The position numbers and the translations under genes are program-made. From NCBI GenBank assembly GCA_007922195.1, contig ML681998.1, forward strand, positions 19,567,385-19,631,384: a stretch of 64,000 nt of DNA. The letters run 5' to 3'. Source of the DNA: Podocnemis expansa. Lineage: Eukaryota; Chordata; Testudines; Podocnemididae. The first letter of the stretch is position 1. Each line of letters begins with the position of its first letter. Below the pieces are notes generated by a model. The model was given only the letters and a program-made list of their open reading frames with translations. It did no database searches and was not told where the DNA came from. Of the stretch, positions 24,214-35,065 are shown one piece after another.

Positions 24214-24385
24214 CAGTGGTTCTCAACCACTGCATCAGGACACATTATGCTATACAGTGGTAAATGTGTCACAAAGAGCTGAGGAAATGGCTGGATTTGG
24301 CCTGGGATGGGTGGGCTGGTGTTTCCTATAGTGTCACAATATTCTGCCAATTGTGTTGCAACTCACAAAAGGTCCAGAATCACTG
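24214..24385. mobile_element. Small hAT element (172 bp)
   Basis: CAGTGGTTCTCAACCAC start, AGAATCACTG end, perfect 8-bp flank GCCCACAG (24206-24213 and 24386-24393). Reverse-orientation relative of 14940-15117. Confidence 0.95.
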
Positions 24386-24510
24386 GCCCACAGGATCTAT
24401 ATGATTTATTAGGAAGAAGCCTGCTAGGAGAGAAAGTGGAGTTTAAAAAGAGGCTTCTTTCATGGTGAAAGTTAGACCCAGGAAAGAGCAGGGAGTGCAA
24501 AGGAGACTAT

Positions 24511-24918
24511 GGCTACTTTCACACACAGGGGGTTATTTCGACCTAAGTTGTTTCGAAACAGCTTGTATTGAAATAAGGGGTTATTTCGAAATAAGTTAAT
24601 TCGAATTAACAGTTTGTTAATTCAAATTAAGGAAAGAAGCTCAAAGTGAAATAGCAGGTTCAGACAACAGTTATTTCGAAACAAGTCACCGTTGTTTCGA
24701 AACAACATGTTCAGATGGCATTGTTTCGAAACAATCGTTTAGAAACAACGTTCTTTCATCCCCACATGGGGTTTAAGTTATTTCAAAACAACACTGTTGT
24801 TTCAAAACAACGGAACACGTTGTTTCAACACAACCGTGCATCGTGTGAACAGGGTAATTCTTATTTCGAAACAACCTCTGTTGTTTCGAAATAAAGAATG
24901 CTGTGTGAACACACCCTA
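24511..24918. mobile_element. Palindrome-packed non-autonomous DNA element
   Basis: The ends carry TTTCACACACAG and, inverted, CTGTGTGAAC. The roughly 400 bp between hold seven copies of TTTCGAAA within longer palindromes (GTTGTTTCGAAACAAC, TTATTTCGAAATAA, TTAATTCGAATTAA). Non-coding. Superfamily is uncertain because no clear target duplication is seen. Confidence 0.65.
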
Positions 24919-25907
24919 TAGGTAAACAGCTGTAGCTGTTGGATTCTTCCTGGGTAGAATATCTGGAAGCAGCCAGTGATGGAGAACTAGAAGTTGGTGA
25001 AAAAGCTAAGAGTCAGGAACTGCTGTGGACTCCTCCTGCTTAAAGGGTCCTCTACAGCTGAGAGGTGAAAAGACTTAGATCAAGTCCAGCAGAACGGACT
25101 ACTGGTGGACTCTAGTGAGGAGTGCTGTGGAAGCCCGAGAGGAAGTTTTGAGGTTTTGAGATCTAAGTGGTGTGGTGAAAAGAAATCTTAGGAGACCCCA
25201 GGCCTGAGGTAAGAGTTCAAAATGGGGGGAGACGCTTTACAAGAAGCAGCCAAAGACTGCAACTGGTAGGAGCAGCTACAGAAGCAGCCAAAGCAGAGAC
25301 CTTTGGAAAATATTTTTCAAGAACTCTAGTTTTGAATGGACTTTCTTTGCCTTGTGCTGGTTGGCTGTTTTGCTCTGACCCCCCACCTCCCATGCACCCA
25401 GTCTTTCACCTCTTTTTCATAGGCTCCTTTTACCTTGTCCCTGACACTTCTGCTCAAAGTCTCCCCTCTCTTCACTTTCTTTTCCATTTTACTTATCCCC
25501 TGCTAGTTAAACCCCCTTAAAATAACTATAGAACTAATGTGGTGCTTTCTGCCATTACATTGTTTACTTTGATTGTGCCCTATACTGTCCCCCACCCTGT
25601 GTCTATCTTATCTATTTACATAGATGTGCTCTAAAGAGGTTATAATCTGCTGTTCTTTGTTTGCACAGTGCTAAATACAATGCCCCCCACCCCATCCTGG
25701 TTAGCCCTTAGATATTACTATACAAAACATAATTACTATAACCTGCAAGCTGGGGGTATAATTGTGTTTAAAGATTTTATTAAGTTAGGCCCCAGAAGGA
25801 GAGACTTTTTGGAACTCTACATTTTTGTTTTTGAGATATGAAGTAAGACTGTCTTGGAGAAAAACTAAGGTACAGCTGCACCTAAGCCCCTTTGTCATAG
25901 TGTCACA
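24919..25907. other. Intron, no gene seen
   Basis: 25610-25690 (AAAGAGGTTATAATCTGCTG, GCACAGTGCTAAATACAATG) resembles the end of an old CR1/L3-type repeat. Nothing else recognised. Confidence 0.45.
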
Positions 25908-25915
25908 GTCTTCAA

Positions 25916-27113
25916 CAGGGGTTAAAGTAGGCCAGAACACACAGGAATAGCATTCTGGGGCCCACTATTTTTAGGAGGTCAGCATTCCAGGGCCCCTAAA
26001 AATAGAAAATGGAGCCAGAACATTGTGTTCTGGGGTCCATCATTTAAAAATAGCAGGCCCCGGAATGCAGCATTCCAGCTCCATTTTCTATTTTTAGGGA
26101 CCCCAGATGCTGAGCCTCTAAAAATAGTGGCCCTGGAATGCCGTTCTGGTGCATTCTGGGAGGCAGGGAGCTGCCCCGGCCCGGGCTGAGGCTCTGGCCT
26201 CAGCCTGCTGTGACTGAGCATGCTCAGAGCTCCAGTGGCATGGTGGCCAAGTAAGGGGACCCTGGGGGTGGTGTTTGGGGACAGATGAGCCAGCTTGTGG
26301 GGAAAGGGCTTGGGGAGGGAGTTAGCCTGAGGCAGCAGCGGAAGACTGCATGGCATGGCAGGGGCTTGGGGAAGGGTTGGGGGACCAGTGGCGAGATGGA
26401 GGCTGAGATCAGTAGCTGGGGTGGCGGCTAGGTGTGTGGGAGGCAGTAACTGGGATGGCAGGTAGGTGTATGGGAAGCAGTAGCTGGGGTGGGGTTAGAA
26501 GGGGTTAAAGTATAATTTGGTGGGCTGCAGAACCCTCTGGCATGGGTGGCCCCCCCCTCCCACACAGGTGGGCCCCTGCACGGGTGGGCCCCCAAACACC
26601 CATCCCCAGAAAGCACCCCCAGACACATACGCACCCACACCCACACACACAGAGACCAGGAGCACCCCCCCCCCCCAAGCCCTTACCTCTGATGTTTGCA
26701 GGCTGCCTGACCAGCTGGAAGCTGCTTCCGGCCACAAGCTGTTCTGCCTTGCAGGGGGGAGATTCACAAACTCCCAGCCTGCTGCAGCTCTTGGCTGCCT
26801 GGGCTTAAGGATCAGCAGAGTTTAAAGTGGAGCCACCAGAACACTGTGTTCTGGCTGCTCGTGCTGTTTTTAGCAGGGCCCTGGCATGCAGTCTTCTGGT
26901 GCATTCCTCTATTTTTAAGGGGGCTGGACCACTGCCTGCCTGAAAATAGGGGACCCTGGAACTATGTTCTAGTGTGTTCCCCCTTACATTAACCCCTGGG
27001 GATCAGGAGTTTGGGGGGCAGTAGCTGGGGTGCACAAGGGGGATCCGCACTGGAGTTGGGGGCTGCCAATTTAGGAAGGTTCCGGGGCCCACCAAATTAT
27101 ATTTTAACCCCTG
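25916..27113. mobile_element. Composite hAT element (1.2 kb)
   Basis: Begins CAGGGGTTAAAGTAG and ends TATTTTAACCCCTG. The flanks GTCTTCAA (25908-25915) and GTTTTCAA (27114-27121) differ at one base. An internal GGGGTTAAAGTATAATTTGG at about 26501 is the same family's other end in inverted orientation, so at least two copies are joined or nested. The CTAAAAATAG-type blocks recur several times. Same family as 44329-45081. Confidence 0.85.
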
Positions 27114-27121
27114 GTTTTCAA

Positions 27122-27600
27122 CCTATTCATCCTCATAGCATCATTTTAAGGCATACAAGTACTCTTATCTTCATTTTACAGGGGAAACTAGGGCAAAGGG
27201 AAAAATCCACAGAAGGATTTATGTATTGCAACACTTAGCTTAATTTTTAGGTACTTGCCTACCACTGGAATCCACAGCATCGACTCAGGCACCTAGGCTC
27301 CTTACACAATGTATGGTGAAAGTTAGATATCTACTTATTTTTTTTTTTTTTTTGTAATTGTAGGGCCAGGCAGCTCCAGTTATTGATCAGGCCCCATTTT
27401 TCTACCTGCTGTACAAACACAGAATTCCAGAGAAAGGTATTCACAAAAGACAGCATGCTGAGTGTGGAGCTGCCTAGATAGGCCAGTAGGAAATGCTGAG
27501 GTGAGAGGGAGTGGCCTAAACCCCAACCCCTCAAAAATAGTTGGGTATTTATCTCAGTTTAGGATTTTCTGGTGTAAATCCTCTTTGCCTGAGTGATTTT
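27122..27600. other. Intron, no gene seen
   Basis: Contains a T run (about 27338-27353). Nothing else recognised. Confidence 0.5.
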
Positions 27601-27629
27601 TGTTTCAAAGAAGGGCAGGAATAAGATTT

Positions 27630-27735
27630 GATGGCAGCAGTGGTTAGAGCTGTCAGCTGAGATGTAAGAGACAGGAGGTCTGTTTCCCCCTTTTGTCTGA
27701 CAGAGAGGGGATTTAAACTTTGTTCTTCCCCTGTC
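27630..27735 (+). repeat. tRNA-like short repeat
   Basis: CAGTGGTTAGAGCTGTCAGC followed by GAGATGTAAGAGACAGGAGG and TCTGTTTCCCCC matches the A-box and B-box region layout of a common reptile repeat (consensus of the type GTGGTTAGAGCACTC...GGTTCAAATCCC). Degraded B box. Confidence 0.5.
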
Positions 27736-28225
27736 ATGAGTTAATGGGGTATGCTGTGTAGATCTCCCTCACACCTTTCTGTTGAAGCTATTCTGCTCTA
27801 TATCTACTCTCCTAATTTGCTCTATGTGTGTGTGATGTGAAATGTACAACGTGACGGCTTGGCTCTTGTGCCCATGTGCAGGGCAGGGAGCCTGCCATGC
27901 TCCAAAAAGTGCTAGGAGGCAGCCAGGGCGCTTGAGGTGCTGCGCTGTTGGCTGCCTCCTGCGGCTTCAGAGAACAGCTGCACCAGCCAGGCAGCTGCTG
28001 GGGCTGTGTATCCACTGCACAGGGTGGGTAGGAGAGACCTGGACCATGCAGTCAGCGTGGCTCAGTGGTGAGTAGGCCGGGGCTGCGTAGACTAGAGCAG
28101 CTGAGCCAGGGGGTGAGTCCCAAGAACGGGGCAGGCGGGGTCCCTTTTCCCTTGTCATTTTTGTTAGCCTATAGCTAGTAAATAACTAAATAGTAATTGA
28201 ACCAGAGAGAAAATGAGAATGACTG

Positions 28226-28370
28226 ACTCTATAGACCAGTGGTTAGCTCACTCATATGTGAGGTTAGCAACCTAACTTCAAATCTCCTCTCCACATGAGG
28301 AAAAAGGGAAGATTGAACCCAGGTCTCCCATGGGTAAGTCCTGGTCTAAAAGTTATAAAGAAGTCAATAA
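28226..28370. repeat. tRNA-like foldback repeat
   Basis: CCAGTGGTTAGCTCACTCAT ... ACTTCAAATCTCC, then in inverted sense TTGAACCCAGGTCTCCCATG ... CTGGTCTAAAAGTTATAA. The second half is the complement of the same tRNA-like head, so the unit folds on itself. Same family as 27630-27735. Confidence 0.6.
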
Positions 28371-29190
28371 CATTAGCTCCTTCTCCTTCATGCTCTGTGA
28401 TGTAGGCATGTTGTGAACACACCTACCATATTGGGCCCAAAAGGCAAGATAGGTGGAGGCATGCCTATTTATGGAAACTAGTTGGTGTAGAGACATGAGT
28501 TAGATGCCATCAAGACCGTGTACGTTCCCTGCTGGTGAAATTTGGTTGCATTGGGGCCTTTTCCAGTGAAAAGTTGCCTATAGATTTAGACACCTGCGGA
28601 GCATGGGGTTTGTGAATGAGAATGGTGCCTGAAAGTTGAACTTAGGCAGCTAAAGTGGCAGTTAGAGACCAGGGTCCTCCAGATGAATCTTATGGGCCTA
28701 AGTTGTTTTTGATGATGAGATTTAGGCTTCTAAATAAGTTATGTGGAACAGTGCTGAGCAGAAGTATATCTACATATCTTTAAAAAACTGGAATGTAGAT
28801 CCAAGTTAGGAACCAATTTAGGGTAATTAATGATAATTATCTTGTGAAGTAAAGGTTTCCTGATAAAGATAGGCACTTGTAATATTTTAAAATAAGGAAA
28901 TAGTTGTTCTCCTGAAACAGATTAATCCACAGAGTAAATTATGGATAGACTGCATTACCCCTATTTCAGTTGCAAATATTAGTAGAGTTCAGAGCTTTGT
29001 ACAAAATCCCAGGAAGTGTTGGACATGCCAGGCAACTACTTGTTTTATCTTGAATGCCATTCTAGGTTGTGCCAGAATGCCAAAACCTCAATTGTGTGGC
29101 TTTGAAGAGTTTAGGTTGCATGAAAATGTGGAAAACCAGATGTTTGATATTTCTGCATGTTTCTTCTTTCAGTAAAATACATGCAGTGTC
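28371..29190. other. Intron, no gene seen
   Basis: No exon signal or recognisable transposon. Confidence 0.5.
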
Positions 29191-29229
29191 TGTTAGCAAA
29201 GACACGTCCTCCTTTGTTTTGTGAAATGC

Positions 29230-29455
29230 TGATGGATGACAAAGAATGATAGTGATGGAATGGGGGGTAGTGTTCCACTGGGCACCATCTTACAGTAGGT
29301 TGGTCTGTCTATGCCATGTTTCCCTAGTTTGTTTATGACATGGTCATATGAGACACCATTGAAAGTCTTACTAACGTCAAAATATATCACATTTGCTGCT
29401 TCCACCCCACCCATAAGACTTTTTACCCTGTCAAAGAAGTATTTTAGGTTAGTTA
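29230..29455 (-). pseudogene. CR1-type LINE RT fragment
   Basis: The minus strand reads FFDRVKSLMGGVEAANVIYF then DVSKTFNGVSYDHVINKLGKHGID, equivalent to the CR1 RT motif A region (usual VVYLDFSKAFDTVxHxxLxxKL). The catalytic Asp of motif A is kept, but the protein is cut at both sides. It abuts the PLE tail pair at 29451. Confidence 0.75.
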
Positions 29456-29580
29456 GTTTCATGGGAGAAAATCCCACTTCATCAGACACTTTGAAAGCTC
29501 ATGTGATTAATAAATTTATTAGTCTTTAAAAGTGCTGCAGCACTCATTTGTTTTGCTGGACTAGACTAACACGTCTACTC
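29451..29580. repeat. Head-to-head pair of PLE tails with an intact hammerhead-like core
   Basis: A minus-facing tail fragment (29451-29497) joins a plus-facing tail (29490-29580: GTGATTAATAAATTTATTAG, AGTGCTGCAGCAC, GACTAGACTAACACG). On the minus strand 29485-29457 reads CTGATGA, an 18-nt stem-loop with six base pairs, then GAAA. Confidence 0.8.
29457..29485 (-). ncRNA. Hammerhead-ribozyme-like core
   Basis: CTGATGA (29485-29479), then AGTGGGATTTTCTCCCAT folding as GTGGGA with TCCCAT around TTTTC, then GAAA (29460-29457). This fits the hammerhead consensus CUGANGA, stem II, GAAA. Stem III and the cleavage-site U-H are not preserved here because the tail is truncated just beyond GAAA. Hammerhead motifs have been reported from Penelope-like elements. 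Activity is unlikely for this copy. Confidence 0.55.
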
Positions 29581-29589
29581 CTTTGGCCT

Positions 29590-30350
29590 TTGTTAACTTG
29601 TCTAAGTAATTCTTAACATGCTCATTCCTTGTTTGAGCATCAGATCCTAGCTCATTTATGCTAATATTCACTATGTTAGTTGTCTGATCACTGCAAACTT
29701 TTTGGTGAAAACTGAAACGAAAAGGCATTTTATTGCTTTGGCCATTGCTGAGTTTTCTGTTATTGTGTGTGCCAGCATTGCAACTACCTTTCATGTTACA
29801 GATAAAGATACATTCTAGTTTTCTTTGGCATATTTTGATGTAAAGCGGTGCGGAAGAAACTCTCTACAACTAGTTTACTGACCTCCAAAATCTCAGTTTG
29901 CAGTAGTAAAGGTGTATTTCATACTTTATCCACATAATAAATACCAAGAATCAAAAGACGCTTCCTGAATGGCATCTCAGCTGCTACATCTGATGACTTC
30001 TGGTATGTCAAGTGCAAACTAATGTAGATTTTCTCTTCAGAGTAAATCATATAACAAAAATATTAAAAAGAAATGTTAACAAACTTTGAATTATCTCAGT
30101 GTAATGTGTATTTCATACGTAAATTGCAGTATCTGTATTTGAATCTAAATCTATGCACTTGCATCTAAATCCTTTGTAAGAAAATACAAATGTCTATTGT
30201 ACTATAAAAAACATTATGATTAAAGTAGGTGACTCAGATAGAGATCTTAGGGCATTTGGTAGTTGGTTTGTACTGCTGAATATCTTTTCTTTTAAAAAGT
30301 TTGAGTAACATTTTCAAAAGCACCAGAGTGATTTAGAAGCATTGGTAAAT
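29590..30350. other. Intron, no gene seen
   Basis: AT-rich; nothing recognised. Confidence 0.5.
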
Positions 30351-30356
30351 TTCAAT

Positions 30357-31026
30357 GGGTATGTCTACACTGGAGTCTTAGGTCAACTTAACCTGCATTA
30401 AGTCAACCTAAGGAACTCCATGGCCAAATTTAGAATTTATTAAGTCGACTTAAGCACTTGCTTAAGTCGACTTAATAAAACCTGCCCTGAAAGTTGACTT
30501 AAGCTTTTAAGTCAACTTTATAGGGCAGGATGGGTTGACGCCCTGGCTTGGGCCCCACTCCCTGCCCTGCCTCAGGTCCTGATCAGGCTCTGGGGCCCCA
30601 GTCCAGCCCTGTGGCCTGATCCGGCTCCTGCTGTTGCTGGCAAGTGGTGTGAAGCCAGATCCGGCCCTGAGCCACTTGCCCCAGGTGGTAGGGAGCTGGG
30701 AGCCAGCTCCTGCCACTGCTGGCAGGTAGCGGCTCCCAGTCTCTTGCCCTTCCACCTGTGGCAAGCAGCTCAGGGCCAGATTTGGCTCCGTGCCTCTTGC
30801 TGGTGGGGTCAGGAGCTGGCTCTCAGCCCCCTGCTGCCTGTGGTAAGTGGCTTGGGGCCAGATCCACCTCCATGCTGCTTGCTGGAGGCAGCTCCGAGCC
30901 AGGTGCCAGCGGTGGCAGGATTTGGATCAGACCCCTCGACCAGATTGGGACCTGGGGCAGGTTAGAAGGCGAGGCCTGAGCCCAGGCCCGGGCTATGTCT
31001 CCAGTGTCTCCAGTGTAGACATACCC
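30357..31026. mobile_element. DNA transposon with GGGTATGTCTACACTGGAG ends (670 bp)
   Basis: The start GGGTATGTCTACACTGGAG is matched by the inverted end CTCCAGTGTAGACATACCC. Subterminal TAAGTCGACTTAAG and AAGTTGACTTAAG palindromes flank a GC-rich, non-coding centre. Same family as 46237-46646. No unambiguous target duplication, so the superfamily stays open. Confidence 0.88.
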
Positions 31027-31029
31027 TGA

Positions 31030-31890
31030 AGTTGACTTAATGGGGTCAACTGTGAAAGGTTGTCACTGAAAAGTTTATCTGTGGTCTGGAATTCTAATTC
31101 TGTCTCTGAATTTGGCTTTCAGCTAATAGCACTGCCATGCTACAAGTGGTCTTTCATTATGAATTCTGTGATCTTTCTCTCACTTTGTTTGCTCTTATTT
31201 TCTGTAGTCACAAAATAAATGCAATATTTATATTATTATAGTCTTTTGTGATGACAAACCATTACATTGCAAACAAATGAAAAAAATAATTAAAATAAGC
31301 ACCGTGCAAAGAACATTAACCTCATTCTATAAATACTGGACTTGTATAGAAGGGTGTTACTTACTTTTAGTTAATGGTTATGTACCTGAAAGACTGTAAC
31401 TCTAGAAACTGAAACAGTTAATTCATTGATTTGTTCAGCACTCTGTTGGAAAAAGTGATTAAAATGATTGTAAGCCAATAGGAGTATTTATATTAAGATT
31501 TTTGCAGTAGGCAAGTTGCTCAAGAAGGTGGTAATTTCTTTATATGAAGTTTTGCTATATATTTTAAATAATGGGCTCAAAAGTGTTAATCACTGTTTTC
31601 TTAAAATTATAAAGTATACTTAATTCAAAAATCTCTTCAGGTATTAGGTGTTTTTGAGAGAAGAATATTATAGGGTTAAACTCTACTTCTATGTACTCTT
31701 ATGAAGCTTCCATGGAAAGCCTTAATAGAAGCTACGTAGATTAGAGGACTGAATGGACTAATTTGGTCCAGGTCTACACTAGCCTTTGACTAGCCTGTAC
31801 TAAAAAATTTCTTAGTTCTGATATTTATAGTCTTTTTATCTAACTCTTTCCTAATGGTTCTTAACATTCTATTAGCTTTTTACACTGTCT
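31030..31890. other. Intron, no gene seen
   Basis: AT-rich. A GGTCTACACTAGCC scrap at 31770-31790 may be one end of the 30357 family. Confidence 0.45.
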
Positions 31891-31899
31891 CTGCTCATC

Positions 31900-32520
31900 C
31901 AGCAGATGTTTTCAGAGAACTAACCACAATGACCCCATGATCTCTCTTGAGTGGTAACAGCTAATTTAGACCCCATCATTTTGTACATATAGATGGAATT
32001 ATGTTTTCCAATGTGCATTACTTTGCATTTATTATCACTGTATTTTATTTGCCATTTCATTGCCCAGTCATCCAGGTTTGTGAGATCTGTTTGTAACACT
32101 TCACAGGTGGATTTGAACTTTACTATCTTGAGTAATATTTCATCATTTGCAAACTTTGACACCTTATTCTTTACCCATTTTCAGAGATTATTTAAAAATA
32201 TGTTGAACAGTACTGGTCCAAGTTCTTCTCTCCACTGAGAAAACTGTCCATTTCTTCCTACCCATTATTCCTTACCTTTTAAGCAGTTACTGATCTGTAA
32301 GAAGAACTTCCCTTTTACCCCATAATTGCTTACTCTGCTTAACTGTCTTTGGTGAACAACCTTGTCAAAAGCTTTCTGAAAGTCCATGCACACTTTATCC
32401 ACTGGATCACCCTTGTCCATGTTTGTTTGATCCCCCTTAAAGAATTCCAATATATTGAAGAGGCATGATTTCCCTTTAAAAAAGCTGTGTTGACTCCTTT
32501 GCAAGAAACCTTGTTAGTCT
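31900..32520 (-). pseudogene. CR1 LINE reverse transcriptase remnant
   Basis: The minus strand from 32504 reads SQHSFFKGKSCLFNILEFF and KVCMDFQKAFDKVVHQRQL (RT motif A), then NCLKGKE, a shifted GPVLFNIFLNNL (motif B side), and from 32162 SKFANDEILLKIV, followed by DLTNLDDWAMKWQ and NKCKVMHIGK. The catalytic FADD box reads FAND, so one essential Asp is lost. A few stops and shifts remain. It covers most of the RT palm and thumb; endonuclease and 3' UTR are absent. Confidence 0.88.
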
Positions 32521-33015
32521 GTATATCTGATTCTGTTCTTTACTATTGTTTCAACCACACTGGCTGGTACTGAAGTTGTCATTATATGCTACAAATAGGT
32601 GGGAAGGCTATGGGGCAGTATAGAGCTACTCCTGGAGGGAGCTACTTCTGTAGAATTTCAGAGGATTATTTTTTCTATTTTAATAAGCATGAGACCTCTT
32701 AATTAGAATTCTTTGTAGCTGTTGGCTTTTAATTGAAATGTGCAGGTGCCAGTCTACAACATGCAGCTTCAGCAGATATGCCAGATACATCATCATGAAG
32801 TCACTAGCCAATCAAATAAAATTCTTGTTTCATAATGACTATTTGTATGAATGTGTGCATAATGCAATATCTTATAAATATTTTAGAAAGTTTGTTTGTC
32901 CCAAAAGATCTCTGAAATGGTGAGAGCTAGAAACATAAAATTTTGAACAGATACTACTGATTTCCTAATTTAAATAATTGGATTGGTTAGATCTTGAAAT
33001 TGGTTCCCCCAGAGC
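32521..33015. other. Intron, no gene seen
   Basis: 32738-32923 is open for 61 codons but shows no recognised features. May include the eroded 5' part of the Helitron. Confidence 0.45.
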
Positions 33016-33087
33016 CCCAGCTGGGCACACTGATAATCAGCTTTTAGTAGCACCTGATCATAGGCATTTGCTGGACTCTTCTGTTAA

Positions 33088-33682
33088 TCTCGTCACATAC
33101 TAATGCCAAGAATAGCAATGGTACCTACAGATATGCCATTCCAATTCAAAATATTACAGTTCCCCTACCACCTAGCATTTGCTATGTCTATTAACAAGTC
33201 ACAAGGACAAACATTCAAAGTTGCTGAAATAGATTTGAGGTTTGACTGCTTTGGTCATGGTCAACTATACATTGCTACTTCAAGAGTTGGTATAGGGAAA
33301 AATTTGTATGTTCTTTCTCAAGGAAGAAAAACAAAAATTATTGTTTATTGTCAGGCAATAAGTTAAATATAAATGTTTTCTGTAAGCACAACACTAGCTA
33401 TGTTAATTTCTTAAAGTAATATGATGAAAGAAAAAGTATTTCCCATACAATGTTATGTTAAAATAATTTACATACTTCAATCACCATGTCTTTTGTTATC
33501 AAGAAATGAGTTAAACATCAATGTGATTGATAAGCACATCAGTAGCTATGTTAATTTCTTAAAGTACTATATAAGAGTTAAGTATTTCCAAGAAAACATG
33601 CTATGTTAATGTGATTTATGTAGTTCATTCATCACACCTTTCACTATATTTGCCCTGAGCGATGCCAGGTATTTCTGCTAGT
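33088..33682 (+). mobile_element. Helitron 3' end with helicase C-terminus
   Basis: Helitrons are rolling-circle transposons with a Rep nuclease fused to a PIF1-type helicase. 33088-33366 reads through without a stop: MPRIAMVPTDMPFQFKILQF, LAFAMSINKSQGQTFKVAEIDL, HGQLYIATSRVGIGKNLYVL. These match helicase motifs V/VI (usual AFAMTINKSQGQT and QLYVALSRV). After a non-coding stretch with a 148-bp duplication the element ends GCGATGCCAGGTATTTCTGCTAG at 33681, followed by T, as Helitrons do (CTRR-3', insertion between A and T). A short CCTG/CCAGG-type stem lies just before the end. Rep and most of the helicase are missing upstream. Confidence 0.85.
33361..33656 (+). repeat. 148-bp tandem duplication in the Helitron 3' region
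   Basis: AGTTAAATATAAATG at 33361 recurs as AGTTAAACATCAATG at 33509, and AGCTATGTTAATTTCTTAAA recurs at the same spacing. The two units are clearly diverged. Confidence 0.75.
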
Positions 33683-33689
33683 ATATAAT

Positions 33690-35057
33690 ATAGTTTTATG
33701 TAGTAAAACTAACCAGTATTTATAAAGACGTACCACTATCGTACATTGAGTATGACATATGGTTGCCTCTCCCCTTACACTTCCTGTATATAAAAATGTG
33801 CATAAATGTATATCAAAGTTATTTGAATGTTGTAAGTTATAGGAGAGGAGCAGACCTGAATAAGTTGGCACCTTTTGGGGGAGGCGGTTGTTCCACTATC
33901 CATGTCTTTTGAATCATGTTTTTTTTTTTTTACTTTAAATAACATATATTCATTTTAATAGTTTTCTTTAGGTATTGACTTACTTGGTGAATCAGTTGGA
34001 TTATGTATCAATAATCATCACAATTGCCCTCTTTTCCCAACATCAAGGGTAGGTGGAGTGGAAGTAATGAGCAAATTCTATCCTTATCTGTTTAGAGCCA
34101 TTTGAGCCTATTGGAGGGTTGCTGAATGACTTTATGTACTGTTATACTATATATTTGGATATCCACAGCCTCTCTCACTATGCATTCTTCCATAGTAAAC
34201 TATTTTAGGCAGTCAGTATGGAGACATTCTAGCAACAGGACCCAATTATTGTAGCTGATGCCTTTTAATGATTGTACTCACACTGTATATTCAGTTGTTT
34301 ACAGATGTTAAGGTTTCTTACTCTGTTTAGCCTTGTCAAGTCAAGGATATGGTGGATGAAAGTCTTTTTTCAAATGTTTGTGACTTTTGCTTCCAATGCC
34401 AGCAAATCTGCTATTTTTCACTGGAAATTCCAGTGGTAGTTACTGATGGCAGCCTAAGCATTATTTCCTGTTCTGTGCATCCTATTCCCAAATCAGAGAG
34501 TTCTTGAGCAAATGTATTGCTACGGGAAGGAAGCAGTTGACTGGAGCAGGTTATTCTCACTCATGCCTAGAAATTCACAAGATTTCTGAGGGATTTTTCA
34601 ATGTATTTTGTGACATAAACTTTTTAGAGGTCTGTGCTCCTTTTCAGCTTCTCAGAACTGTGATCAACATGGCCCCAAAGAGGACAAGCTAGGAATTCTT
34701 TGTCAGGGAATACATTGCGTTTTTATAATAACTTTTCCTCTGTTGTAGGTTTTCTTAAGGAAGGGATGATATATGCTGTTGTCTCATATTTTCCCCTCTC
34801 TTAAATATTCTAAAAGATCTGTAGGGATTTCAGACATTCAGCAAGGTTCAGGGAATGAACAAAAAGCTTTCTGCAATTACTGCTACTTAGTGTTGGAGGT
34901 GACTGAGGTGCTGAGCACCAGCACTGAGAGCCATGCATTCTCCTGTAGTCTTTCTTGTAGTCTTGGTGCAGCTTCTGCTGATGCCCAGGGAATGAGGATT
35001 CAAAACAGAGGAGCAGCCTGACACAGCAGAATGGAGATGGCAACAACTTCTGCACTG
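33690..35057. other. Intron, no gene seen
   Basis: AT-rich; T run near 33919-33931. No exon or transposon recognised. Confidence 0.5.
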
Positions 35058-35065
35058 GCTGCCTT

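Noticed and set aside
26428..26825. Several 70-100 codon frames
   Set aside because: They fall inside the composite hAT and arise from G/C runs.
27641..27690. Possible tRNA gene
   Set aside because: A-box-like sequence only, with a poor B box and no cloverleaf; belongs to a dispersed repeat.
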